Assembly: GCA_027487555.1 (NCBI GenBank)
Contig: JAIYDI010000018.1
Coordinates: forward strand, 1 to 64,000
Source of the DNA: Hyphomicrobiales bacterium
GTDB taxonomy: Bacteria; Pseudomonadota; Alphaproteobacteria; Rhizobiales; Devosiaceae
Direction: 5' to 3'
Length of the DNA stretch: 64,000 bases
Shown here: positions 29,548 to 37,474 of the stretch, piece by piece
How the letters are laid out: each line of letters starts with the position of its first letter
Position numbering within the stretch: the first letter of the stretch is position 1
Notes under the pieces: generated by a model
The model's database searches: none
What the model was told of the DNA's origin: nothing
The model's input: only the letters and a program-made list of their open reading frames with translations
Position numbers and translations under genes: made by a program

Positions 29548-30831
29548 ATGACCGAACTCCGCCCTATCGCCATTGTCGGTTCTGCCCGCATCCCGTTCAC
29601 CCGCGCCCACACACTCTATGCCGAGCAGTCGAACCTCAGCTTGCTGGGCGGTGCCCTCAAGGGCCTCGTCGACCGCTACAACCTCGCTGGCGAGCGCATC
29701 GGCGAAGTCGCGGCGGGTGCCGTGCTCGGCCATTCGCGCGATTTCAACCTCGCCCGCGAGGCCGCGCTCGATGCAGGGCTCTCGCCGCGTACGCCGGGCA
29801 CCAACATGCAAATCGCCTGCGGCACGTCCTTGCAGGCGGCGCTGATGCTGGGCGCGAAGATCGCCACAGGCGAAATCGACAGCGCCATCGCCGCAGGCAC
29901 CGATACCGTGTCCGATGCGCCAGTTGTTTTCGGCAGCCGCTTTCAGCACCGCGCCATAGCCTTGAGCCGCGCCCGAACGACGTCCGAGAAGCTCAAGGCC
30001 TTGAAGGGCTTCTCACTCGGCGAGCTTGCGCCCGTCGCCCCAAATACCGGCGAGCCGCGCACCGGCTTGTCGATGGGCGAGCATTGCGAACTGATGGCGA
30101 AGCAATGGGCCATTCCCCGCGCCGAGCAGGATGAACTGGCCTATCAGAGCCACATCAACGCGGCGCGCGCCTATGACGAAGGCTTCCACGACGATCTCGC
30201 GGTGCCCTTCGCCGGCGTGTTGCGCGACAATAATATCCGCCCCGACACCAGCCTCGAAAAGATGGCGGCGATGGCGCCCGCTTTCGACAAGCGCTCGGGG
30301 CAGGGCACGTTGACCGCCGCCAATTCCACGCCGCTCACCGATGGCGCGGCGGCGGTGCTCTTGGCCTCCGAAGACTGGGCACGTGCGCGTGGCCTCCCCA
30401 TTCTCGCCTATCTCCGCATGGGGCAGGTGGCGGCGAACGATTTTGCGCATGGCGAAGGGTTGCTGATGGCACCCACCATCGCGGTGTCCGAACTGCTCGC
30501 GCGCGCCGGGATCGGTTTCGCCGATATCGATCTGTTCGAGCTGCACGAGGCCTTCGCCGCGCAGGTGCTGGCGACGCTGCGGGCCTGGGAAAGCCCCGGT
30601 TACAACCGCGATGTGCTGGGGCGCGAGGTACCGCTCGGCGCCATCGATCGGGCGCGGATCAACATCAAGGGCTCGAGCCTCGCCTATGGGCACCCGTTCG
30701 CCGCCACCGGCGCCCGCATGCTCGGGCACACGGCCAAGCTGCTCCACACCGAGCAGAAACAGCGCGCGCTCATCTCTATTTGCACGGCGGGCGGCATGGG
30801 CGTCGCGGCGCTGTTGGAGCGGGCATCCTAG
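29548..30831 (+). CDS. Acetyl-CoA C-acyltransferase (thiolase)
   Basis: Cleaves 3-ketoacyl-CoA with CoA to acetyl-CoA and shortened acyl-CoA, completing beta-oxidation. The 427-residue protein has the nucleophile Cys91 (QIACGTSLQA), the late catalytic His in AYGHPFAATGARM and the second Cys in SICTAGGMG. It groups with FadI-type thiolases that partner FadJ-type trimers. Loop sequences are slightly unusual (GTS for GSG after Cys91), which may affect chain-length preference. It is the third gene of the fadE operon. Confidence 0.93.
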   Translation: MTELRPIAIVGSARIPFTRAHTLYAEQSNLSLLGGALKGLVDRYNLAGERIGEVAAGAVLGHSRDFNLAREAALDAGLSPRTPGTNMQIACGTSLQAALMLGAKIATGEIDSAIAAGTDTVSDAPVVFGSRFQHRAIALSRARTTSEKLKALKGFSLGELAPVAPNTGEPRTGLSMGEHCELMAKQWAIPRAEQDELAYQSHINAARAYDEGFHDDLAVPFAGVLRDNNIRPDTSLEKMAAMAPAFDKRSGQGTLTAANSTPLTDGAAAVLLASEDWARARGLPILAYLRMGQVAANDFAHGEGLLMAPTIAVSELLARAGIGFADIDLFELHEAFAAQVLATLRAWESPGYNRDVLGREVPLGAIDRARINIKGSSLAYGHPFAATGARMLGHTAKLLHTEQKQRALISICTAGGMGVAALLERAS

Positions 30832-30868
30832 CCGTCTTCTGGGCTCGACGACGACACACATCCAAGTC

Positions 30869-30921
30869 TTGACGTAAGCGTCAAACGGAAGCTTGTCACG
30901 GTCCCGTCAATGTCCTAACGT
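30869..30921 (+). promoter_or_regulatory. MerR-type palindrome and promoter before the peptide transporter
   Basis: The near-perfect palindrome TTGACGTAAGCGTCAA (30869-30884) shares its core with those at the fadD and fadE promoters. Nine bases downstream a promoter-like pair, TTGTCA (30893-30898) and TAACGT (30916-30921) with 17-base spacing, could drive oppA at 31024. Here the operator lies upstream of the -35 box, not over it. Confidence 0.5.
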
Positions 30922-31023
30922 GCGTACCCAACCCGGCAAAATCGACCAGTCGGGAAGAAACGGGGCATGGCTTGCCACAGGGCCTCGATGCAGGAAAACA
31001 AGTTTCCATGGAGATGGGACGGA

Positions 31024-32652
31024 ATGAAACTTAATGGCGTATTGGCCGCGGCGCTTGCTGCGGGACTGCTGCTCGGCACTGCAATGACCGCGAGCTTTGC
31101 GGCCGAAGTCCCCGAGGGCACCACGCTCGCATCCGAGCAGATATTCAAGTATCGGGTGCTCGACAACATCAATACGCTCGATCCGCAGCTGGTTGAGGAC
31201 GTGGATACTTCGGCGGTGGTCCGAAGCCTGTTCGAGGGGCTGTATAATTCCGGCCAGGGCGGCGATCCCGTCCCCGGCGTTGCCGAGAGCTATGAGGTGA
31301 ACGCGGACAAGACCGTCTATACCTTCAAGCTGCGCGACGCTAAGTGGTCGAACGGCGATCCGGTCACGGCGGGCGATTTCGTCTATGCCTGGCAGCGCGC
31401 CGTCGATCCGAAGACCGCGTCGAACTATGCCTATTTCGTCGGTCTCGTGGGCGTCGTGAACGCCGATGACATCGTGGCTGGCAAGAAGCCGGTGACCGAC
31501 CTGGGCGTCAAGGCCATCGATGACAAGACGTTGGAAGTGACGCTGAGCTTCTCGAGCCCGTGGTTCGTGCGGACGCTGTCGCATGCCACGCTTTTCCCCG
31601 CGCCGAAGGCCGTTATCGAAGCCAAGGGCGTCGACTGGACCAAGCCCGAGAACATCGTGGGCAACGGCGCCTATACCCTTGCCGAAAACACCCCCGGCGA
31701 GCGCGTCGTCGTCAAGCGCAATCCCAATTACTGGGACAATGCCAAGACGGTGCTCGAGGAAGTGCAGTTCCTCACCATCAACGACGAAAATCAGGGCCTG
31801 ACCCGCTGGCGCGCCGGCGAAGTCGACCAGACCGACGTGCCAGCCGGCCAGTATCCGGCGCTGAAGGCCGAACTGCCCGACAACACCTATTCGGTGCCGA
31901 ACTTCTGCACCTACTACTTCAGCGTCAACATGACCGACAAGCAGACGAACGCTGCGCTCAAGGACGTGAAGGTGCGCGAAGCGCTGAGCCTCGCCATCGA
32001 CCGCGACGTGATCGTGAACGGCGTGCTGCAGGGCGGCCAGACCCCGGCTTATTCCTTTACGCACCCGCTGACCGCCGGCTTCAAGATGCCGGATATTCCG
32101 GCAGCCAGCATGACGCAGGCGGATCGAGACGCCAAGGCAGTGCAGCTGATGGCCGAGGCCGGCTATGGCAAGGACAAGCCGCTGGAGATCAACTACATCT
32201 ACAATACCTCCGAAGCGCACAAGAAGGTCGCGACGGTGGTCGGGCAGATGTGGAAGGAAAAGCTCGGCGTGACGCTCAACCTCGCCGACATGGAATTCCA
32301 GACGCTGCTGGATACCCGCCACGCCAAGACCTACGAGCTGGCTCGTAACGCCTGGTGCGGCGACTACAACGAAGCCTCGACCTTCCTGTCGCTGCTCGAC
32401 TCCAAGTCCGAGCAGAACGATCAGGGCTATGCCAATGCCGATGTCGATGCGCTGCTCGCCGCGTCCAAGACCTCGGCTGATCCGAATGTCGAATATGCGG
32501 CTGTCGAAGTTCAGGCGTCCAAGGACGTGCCGATCATGCCGATCTACTTCTACGCCAAGGTGTTCATGCAGTCCGCGAGCGTGAAGGGCTGGCCCTTCAC
32601 CGACGTGGAGCAGAACTGGTACGCAAAGGACCTCTACAAGGTCGCCGAGTAA
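31024..32652 (+). CDS. Peptide ABC transporter substrate-binding protein (OppA-like)
   Basis: A periplasmic solute-binding protein of family 5 that captures oligopeptides for the membrane complex. The 542-residue protein has a Sec signal peptide (MKLNGVLAAALAAGLLLGTAM..., cleavage near SFAAEV). It shows the family 5 segments NTLDPQLVED, WSNGDPVTAGDFVYAWQRAVDP and IDRDVIVNGVLQGGQTPA. I chose ATG 31024, since the upstream extension to 30967 is not signal-peptide-like. The exact peptide specificity is unknown. It is followed by a hairpin and then the two permease genes. Confidence 0.92.
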   Translation: MKLNGVLAAALAAGLLLGTAMTASFAAEVPEGTTLASEQIFKYRVLDNINTLDPQLVEDVDTSAVVRSLFEGLYNSGQGGDPVPGVAESYEVNADKTVYTFKLRDAKWSNGDPVTAGDFVYAWQRAVDPKTASNYAYFVGLVGVVNADDIVAGKKPVTDLGVKAIDDKTLEVTLSFSSPWFVRTLSHATLFPAPKAVIEAKGVDWTKPENIVGNGAYTLAENTPGERVVVKRNPNYWDNAKTVLEEVQFLTINDENQGLTRWRAGEVDQTDVPAGQYPALKAELPDNTYSVPNFCTYYFSVNMTDKQTNAALKDVKVREALSLAIDRDVIVNGVLQGGQTPAYSFTHPLTAGFKMPDIPAASMTQADRDAKAVQLMAEAGYGKDKPLEINYIYNTSEAHKKVATVVGQMWKEKLGVTLNLADMEFQTLLDTRHAKTYELARNAWCGDYNEASTFLSLLDSKSEQNDQGYANADVDALLAASKTSADPNVEYAAVEVQASKDVPIMPIYFYAKVFMQSASVKGWPFTDVEQNWYAKDLYKVAE

Positions 32653-32666
32653 GCTCGGACCAGTAC

Positions 32667-32693
32667 GGCGCTCCGTCCTCGTGACGGGGCGCC
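32667..32693 (+). terminator. Intercistronic hairpin after oppA
   Basis: GGCGCTCCGT (32667-32676) pairs with ACGGGGCGCC (32684-32693) around a 7-base loop, with one G-T wobble. There is no T-run, so it is more likely a stability hairpin than a full terminator. Such hairpins raise binding-protein mRNA relative to the permease genes. Confidence 0.5.
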
Positions 32694-32736
32694 GACGCGT
32701 TTCCTTGTGCCATCCCCGATGGCGGGAACCCCTTCA

Positions 32737-33660
32737 ATGATTGCATTCATCCTGAAGCGGCTGGCGGTGGCTATTCCCACACTGCTTGTCCTGATCGTCA
32801 TTTCCTTCATCCTCATGAAGGTCGCGCCCGGCAATCCGTTCGCCGGCGAGAAGACCGTCCCAAAAGCGGTGCTCGACAACATCTTCGCGCGCTACGGCCT
32901 CGACAAGCCCGAGTGGCAACAGCTGCTCGAGTACATCTACAACGTGGTCTTCCATTTCGATTTCGGCCCCTCCTTCAAGTATCGTGACCGCACCGTCAAC
33001 GACATCATCGCGCAGGGCTTTCCCGTTACCTTCACCTATGGCGCGTGGGCTTTCCTGTTCGCCACCGTCATCGGGGTGTCGCTGGGCGTCGCCGCAGCAC
33101 TGAGGCAGAACGGCTGGATCGACCATCTCGCGGTCGGCCTCAGCATTGGCGCGCAGGTTGTGCCCAATTTCGTCATGGCACCGGTGCTGGTGCTGGTGTT
33201 TACGCTGTGGCTGCGGTGGCTGCCGGGCGGCGGCTGGGATGGCGGGCACTGGTCGAATATCGTGCTGCCGGTCATCGCGCTCGCGACCAGCTATCTCGCC
33301 TCCATTACCCGCATCATGCGCTCGTCCATGCTCGAGGTGCTGGGCTCGAACTATATCCGCACGGCGCGCGCCAAGGGCCTGCCAGGCTGGCAGGTGGTGT
33401 TCCGGCACGCGCTGCGCCCGGCCATGCTGCCGGTCGTCTCCTATCTCGGGCCGGTGTTTGTCGGCATGGTCACCGGGTCGGTTGTCATCGACCTGTACTT
33501 CTCCACTGGCGGTATTGGACAGGCCTTCGTCAATTCCGCGCTCAACCGCGACTATTCCACCATCCTGGGCATCACTATCCTGCTCGGCGCGCTGACCATT
33601 GCCGCCAACCTAGTGGTCGACGTGCTCTATGCGTGGATCGATCCCAAGATCAAACTGTGA
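32737..33660 (+). CDS. Peptide ABC transporter permease (OppB-like)
   Basis: Inner-membrane half of the import channel. The 307-residue protein has six hydrophobic helices and the permease signature facing the ATPase (RTARAKGLPGWQVVFRHALRPAMLP near residue 210). MIAFILKRL at 32737 is the family start, while the earlier ATG at 32707 precedes the typical N-terminus. It forms an operon with oppC, oppD and oppF and lies 84 bases after oppA. Confidence 0.92.
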   Translation: MIAFILKRLAVAIPTLLVLIVISFILMKVAPGNPFAGEKTVPKAVLDNIFARYGLDKPEWQQLLEYIYNVVFHFDFGPSFKYRDRTVNDIIAQGFPVTFTYGAWAFLFATVIGVSLGVAAALRQNGWIDHLAVGLSIGAQVVPNFVMAPVLVLVFTLWLRWLPGGGWDGGHWSNIVLPVIALATSYLASITRIMRSSMLEVLGSNYIRTARAKGLPGWQVVFRHALRPAMLPVVSYLGPVFVGMVTGSVVIDLYFSTGGIGQAFVNSALNRDYSTILGITILLGALTIAANLVVDVLYAWIDPKIKL

Positions 33661-33669
33661 GGCCCGCCA

Positions 33670-34611
33670 ATGCTTACTGATCGTCGCATCGGCAACCTCG
33701 CCCACCCGGCACCGGCACCCATCGAAGAGGCTTCCGCGCCCGAGAAGGGCCGCTCGCTCTGGATGGATGCCGCCCGGCGCTTCCGGCGGAACCGGGCAGC
33801 TCTCGTCAGCCTCGCCATGCTCATTCTCATCGTGCTCTTCACCTTCGTCGGTCCGCTGCTGGCCAGGTGGGACATCGAGACCATCGACTGGACCGTGGTC
33901 GGGAGCGTGCTCACCAAGGGCATGCCCTCGTTCGAGACGGGGCACTATTTCGGCACGGACGAAGTTGGCCGCGATCTCTATTCCCGCGTCATCCAGGGCA
34001 CGCAGGTGTCGCTCACGGTTGGTATCGTCGGCTCGGTGATCGCCGTCATCGTCGGCACTTTCTATGGCGCGGTTGCCGGCTATTTCGGCGGGCGGCTCGA
34101 CAGCGTGATGATGCGCTTTGTCGATATCCTCTATTCCATCCCCTACATGTTCATCCTGATCCTGCTGCTCATCATCTTCGGGCGCAGTTTCATCATGCTG
34201 TTCGTCGGTATCGGCCTGATTTCCTGGCTCGGCATGGCGCGTGTCGTGCGTGGGCAGACCATGGCGCTGAAGAACCGCGAGTTCGTCGAGGCGGCCATCG
34301 CCGGGGGCGCCAAGCCCCTGACCGTGGTGTTTCGGCACATCGTGCCCAACCTGCTGGGCGTGGTTGCAGTCTATGCGACACTGCTGATTCCCGAGATGAT
34401 CCTGCTTGAGAGCTTCATCTCCTTCCTTGGACTCGGCGTGCAGGAACCCAACACCTCGCTCGGCGCGTTGATCAGCGAAGGCGCGCAGACCATGCAATAT
34501 GGCACCATATGGCAGCTGGCCTTCCCGCTGATCTTCTTCGTGCTGCTGCTGTTTTCCTTCTTCTTCGTCGGCGACGGGCTGCGCGATGCGCTCGACCCCA
34601 AGGACCGCTGA
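33670..34611 (+). CDS. Peptide ABC transporter permease (OppC-like)
   Basis: The second permease subunit, 313 residues. A cytoplasmic N-terminus with the OppC-type helix (RRFRRNRAALVSL) is followed by membrane helices, the HYFGTDEVGRDLYSRVI segment that marks this subunit, and the ATPase-coupling loop (EAAIAGGAKPLTVVFRHIVPN). It starts 9 bases after the oppB stop and is co-transcribed. Confidence 0.92.
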   Translation: MLTDRRIGNLAHPAPAPIEEASAPEKGRSLWMDAARRFRRNRAALVSLAMLILIVLFTFVGPLLARWDIETIDWTVVGSVLTKGMPSFETGHYFGTDEVGRDLYSRVIQGTQVSLTVGIVGSVIAVIVGTFYGAVAGYFGGRLDSVMMRFVDILYSIPYMFILILLLIIFGRSFIMLFVGIGLISWLGMARVVRGQTMALKNREFVEAAIAGGAKPLTVVFRHIVPNLLGVVAVYATLLIPEMILLESFISFLGLGVQEPNTSLGALISEGAQTMQYGTIWQLAFPLIFFVLLLFSFFFVGDGLRDALDPKDR

Positions 34612-34621
34612 GGCCAAGCCC

Positions 34622-35620
34622 ATGAGCCATCCGAAATCCGACGTCCTTGTCGTCGACAATCTCGATGTCATCTTCGCGCTGCACGAGGCCGAGGTGCGTG
34701 CCGTCAACGATCTGAGCTTCCGCCTGTCGGAGGGCGAGACGCTCGCGGTGGTGGGCGAAAGCGGCTCGGGCAAGTCGCAGGCTTTCCTCGCCATCATGGG
34801 GCTCTTGGCCAAGAACGGCCGCGCCACCGGCAAGGCGGTCCTTGGCGGTGTTGACCTGCTGTCGCTGTCCACCGCCGGCCTCAATCAGCATCGCGGCAAG
34901 GATATCGCGATGATTTTTCAGGATCCGATGACCTCGCTCAATCCGGCGCTGCGCATCCGCTCGCAGCTTTCGGAGGTGCTCGTGCGCCATCGCGGTTTCA
35001 CCCCGGAGGCGGCCTTCAAGGAAGTTATCGCCATGCTGGAGCGCGTCGGCATCCCCGAGGCAGCGCGCCGTGCCAATGCCTATCCGCACGAGCTGTCGGG
35101 CGGCATGCGGCAGCGCGTGATGATCGCCATGGCGCTGCTGTGCCGGCCGCGCGTGCTCATCGCCGACGAGCCGACCACCGCGCTCGACGTCACCGTGCAG
35201 GCGCAGATGCTCGATCTGTTCAAGTCGCTCTCGACGGACTTCGGCACGGCTATGCTCCTCATCACCCACGATCTCGGCGTCGTCGCCGGCGTCGCTGACC
35301 GGATGATGGTGATGTATGCGGGTCGCGCCGTCGAAACCGGCCCCGTCGACGATCTGTTCTACGATCCGCGCCACCCCTATACGCTCGGGCTCCTCACCTC
35401 GACGCCGCATATCGACAAGCGGCAGTCGCGATTGACCCCCATCACCGGGGCACCGCCGAACCTCGAGCACCTGCCCGATGGCTGCGCTTTCGGGCCGCGC
35501 TGCGCGTTTCGCTTTGATCGCTGCTCGCTCGACAGGCCACCGCTCGGCGAGTTCGCCCCGGGCCGACGGAAGGCGTGCTTCTATCCCAAGCCATTGATCG
35601 GCGAGGAGGATGCGGCATGA
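34622..35620 (+). CDS. Peptide ABC transporter ATPase (OppD-like)
   Basis: A cytoplasmic ATP-hydrolysing subunit, 332 residues. It has the Walker [10 protein letters not shown]-loop [11 protein letters not shown], signature LSGGMRQRV, Walker [13 protein letters not shown] and the switch His in ITHDLGVV. The C-terminal cysteine-rich block ([14 protein letters not shown]...ACF) is the iron-sulfur-type domain usual in OppD/DppD proteins. The start ATG 34622 lies 10 bases past the oppC stop; an upstream in-frame start at 34586 would overlap oppC. Its stop overlaps the oppF start by 4 bases. Confidence 0.93.
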   Translation: MSHPKSDVLVVDNLDVIFALHEAEVRAVNDLSFRLSEGETLAVVGESGSGKSQAFLAIMGLLAKNGRATGKAVLGGVDLLSLSTAGLNQHRGKDIAMIFQDPMTSLNPALRIRSQLSEVLVRHRGFTPEAAFKEVIAMLERVGIPEAARRANAYPHELSGGMRQRVMIAMALLCRPRVLIADEPTTALDVTVQAQMLDLFKSLSTDFGTAMLLITHDLGVVAGVADRMMVMYAGRAVETGPVDDLFYDPRHPYTLGLLTSTPHIDKRQSRLTPITGAPPNLEHLPDGCAFGPRCAFRFDRCSLDRPPLGEFAPGRRKACFYPKPLIGEEDAA

Positions 35621-36639
35621 GCAACGAACCGGGTATCCAGCGCGGCGATGAATTGCTGCGGGTCGAGAAGCTCTCGAAAAGCTTCATGATCGGCGGTGGG
35701 TTGTTCCGGAAGCCGGTGGAACTGAAGGCGCTGCAGGATATCTCGTTTTCGGTCAGGGCCGGCGAGACGCTCGGCATCGTGGGCGAAAGCGGCTGCGGCA
35801 AGTCCACCCTCGGCCGCTGCATACTGCAACTGATCCGCGCGGAAGAGGGGCAGGTGCTCTGGCTCGGGCGCGATCTCGGCAAGCTCGCGGGCGAGGATCT
35901 GCGGTTGCTGCGCGGCGACCTGCAGGTGATTTTCCAGGATCCTCTGGCCTCCCTCAACCCGCGCATGACCGTGGGCGAGATCATCGCTGAGCCGCTCCGC
36001 GCGCTCCGGCCTGATCTCGATGCGGCGGAGCGCCGCGAGCGCGTCCTCAGCATGATGAGCGGCATGGGGCTTCGCCCCGAAATGATCAACCGCTACCCGC
36101 ACGAGTTCTCGGGCGGGCAGGCGCAGCGCATCGGCATCGCCCGGGCGCTGATCACGGGCCCGAAGCTCATCGTCTGCGACGAGCCAGTCTCTGCGCTTGA
36201 CGTCTCCATCCAGGCGCAAATCCTCAACCTTTTGTCCGAAATTCGCGACCGGATGGGCCTCACGCTCATCTTTATCTCGCACAACCTGTCGGTAGTGCGG
36301 CATGTGTCCGACCGTATCCTCGTGCTCTATTTGGGCCGCATCGTCGAACTCGCCGATTCCGATGCACTCTACGACAGCCCGCAGCACCCTTATACCCGTG
36401 CGCTCCTGACGGCCGTGCCGGTGCCCGATCCAAAAAAGGCGCGGCAGCGCAATATCGACGGGCTCACGGGGGAAATTCCGTCACCCATCAACCAACCCTC
36501 GGGCTGCACGTTCCGCACGCGCTGCCGCTTTGCCGAGGACCGGTGCGGCAAGGTCCGCCCGGCGCTCGAAACGCTGCCGGATGGCCGCCTCGTCGCTTGC
36601 CACCGTTGGCGCGAACTAGAACTGGCCGGAGGCGCATGA
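35617..36639 (+). CDS. Peptide ABC transporter ATPase (OppF-like)
   Basis: The partner ATPase of OppD, 340 residues. Motifs are GESGCGKS (Walker A), IFQDPLASLNP, FSGGQAQRIGIARAL, LIVCDEPVSALD and the switch His in FISHNLSVV. A C-terminal CTFRTRCRFAEDRC block is also present. Start ATG 35617 forms ATGA with the oppD stop, the classical coupling of the two ATPases. It is the last gene of the operon and is followed by a promoter-terminator region ahead of rpmJ. Confidence 0.93.
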   Translation: MSNEPGIQRGDELLRVEKLSKSFMIGGGLFRKPVELKALQDISFSVRAGETLGIVGESGCGKSTLGRCILQLIRAEEGQVLWLGRDLGKLAGEDLRLLRGDLQVIFQDPLASLNPRMTVGEIIAEPLRALRPDLDAAERRERVLSMMSGMGLRPEMINRYPHEFSGGQAQRIGIARALITGPKLIVCDEPVSALDVSIQAQILNLLSEIRDRMGLTLIFISHNLSVVRHVSDRILVLYLGRIVELADSDALYDSPQHPYTRALLTAVPVPDPKKARQRNIDGLTGEIPSPINQPSGCTFRTRCRFAEDRCGKVRPALETLPDGRLVACHRWRELELAGGA

Positions 36640-36674
36640 ACCCGGCAAAGCCCATGGAAACTGCCGTTTCGGCG

Positions 36675-36703
36675 TTGACACATGGGCGTTTTGCCCGTAA
36701 TCA
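36675..36703 (+). promoter_or_regulatory. Promoter-like pair upstream of rpmJ
   Basis: TTGACA (36675-36680) and TAATCA (36698-36703) are separated by 17 bases. Transcription would start near 36710, just before the terminator-like hairpin at 36717. Confidence 0.55.
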
Positions 36704-36716
36704 CCCGCTCAACGAC

Positions 36717-36740
36717 GGGCGCTCTGCGCGCCCCTTTTTA
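36717..36740 (+). terminator. Rho-independent terminator-like hairpin after oppF
   Basis: GGGCGC (36717-36722) pairs with GCGCCC (36728-36733) around TCTGC, followed by five T residues (36735-36739). It could end the opp operon. Because it lies downstream of the promoter for rpmJ, it could also attenuate that gene. Confidence 0.6.
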
Positions 36741-36758
36741 TTTCGACCGAGGTAGGAA

Positions 36759-36884
36759 ATGAAGGTCACGAACTCGCTGAAGGCACTGATGGGCCGCCAC
36801 CGCGCCAACAAGCTGGTGCGTCGCCGCGGTCGCGTTTACATCATCAACAAGGTGGACAAGCGCTACAAGGCCCGTCAGGGCTGA
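36759..36884 (+). CDS. rpmJ: 50S ribosomal protein L36, zinc-free type
   Basis: A 41-residue basic ribosomal protein ([20 protein letters not shown]...KARQG). It lacks the four zinc-ligand residues of the zinc-binding L36 and belongs to the C-minus, YkgO-like form usual in alphaproteobacteria. GAGGT precedes the ATG. It is a monocistronic gene between two terminator-type hairpins. Confidence 0.95.
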   Translation: MKVTNSLKALMGRHRANKLVRRRGRVYIINKVDKRYKARQG

Positions 36885-36905
36885 GCGTCTGTCGCATCGG
36901 AATTC

Positions 36906-36938
36906 AAAAGGCCCGCCTCGTGCGGGCCTTTTTGTTTT
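36906..36938 (+). terminator. Rho-independent terminator of rpmJ
   Basis: GGCCCGC-CTCGT-GCGGGCC (36910-36928) followed by TTTTTGTTTT is a strong classical terminator, 25 bases after the rpmJ stop. The A-run on the other side (AAAA at 36906) would make it partly bidirectional. Confidence 0.9.
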
Positions 36939-36940
36939 GG

Positions 36941-37474
36941 GGGCTTTCAGCCGGGAGTCCTGCTGCGGTCACGGGGGATGTGAGGGACTGGAAATCTCGC
37001 CGGTCGCGTGATTGCTCCGATTTCGCACGCTTCCGCGCACCGCCTGCACCCGGCCCCCAACTGTAGCCAAATCCATTGCGCTCAGAGTTCGTGCAGCCTG
37101 TCGCCAGCCATCAAGCAATACCAATACAAAGAAGCGTAGCGCGGCCTGGATGCATTCCAAGTTGAATACGAAGAGTTTCAGATATAAACCGTAGCAATGT
37201 ATCGAAAAGAGATTGTACAGGAAAAATGCAATTGGTTCCGTATCCGTACAAAACCGGATGATGCCGAAATCCGCGATATTCGCGACGCACTAGATGGCGT
37301 ACTCGCCCCCATGAGCAAAAAGGAGCGGGTTCAGCTGTTCTGGCAGCGCGTGTTTTTGCGCACTACGGATAGGGCGTATCGCGTTTATTGATTGCAGCAC
37401 AAAGAGTTCGCCCCTTTCGCCCGATACGCGAAAGGGGACTTCGTGCCCGACGCTGTCAGAACGGTGCGACGGGC
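36941..37474. other. Lower-GC gap with few signals
   Basis: About 530 bases between the rpmJ terminator and the M20 peptidase gene. The central part (about 37060-37410) is visibly richer in A and T than surrounding genes. The only candidate gene is the short frame at 37197-37391. A 10-base perfect stem CCCCTTTCGC/GCGAAAGGGG (37411-37437) closes the region near the 3' end of the peptidase gene and may stop transcription from that side. Confidence 0.45.
37197..37391 (+). CDS. Hypothetical small protein in lower-GC stretch
   Basis: A possible 64-residue charged protein (MYRKEIVQEKCNWFRIR...RAYRVY) with a helix-rich composition. Its codons use far more A and T in third positions than neighbouring genes, which hints at foreign origin or at non-coding sequence. 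No ribosome-binding site of note is seen before the ATG, and no family is recognised. Confidence 0.3.
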   Translation: MYRKEIVQEKCNWFRIRTKPDDAEIRDIRDALDGVLAPMSKKERVQLFWQRVFLRTTDRAYRVY

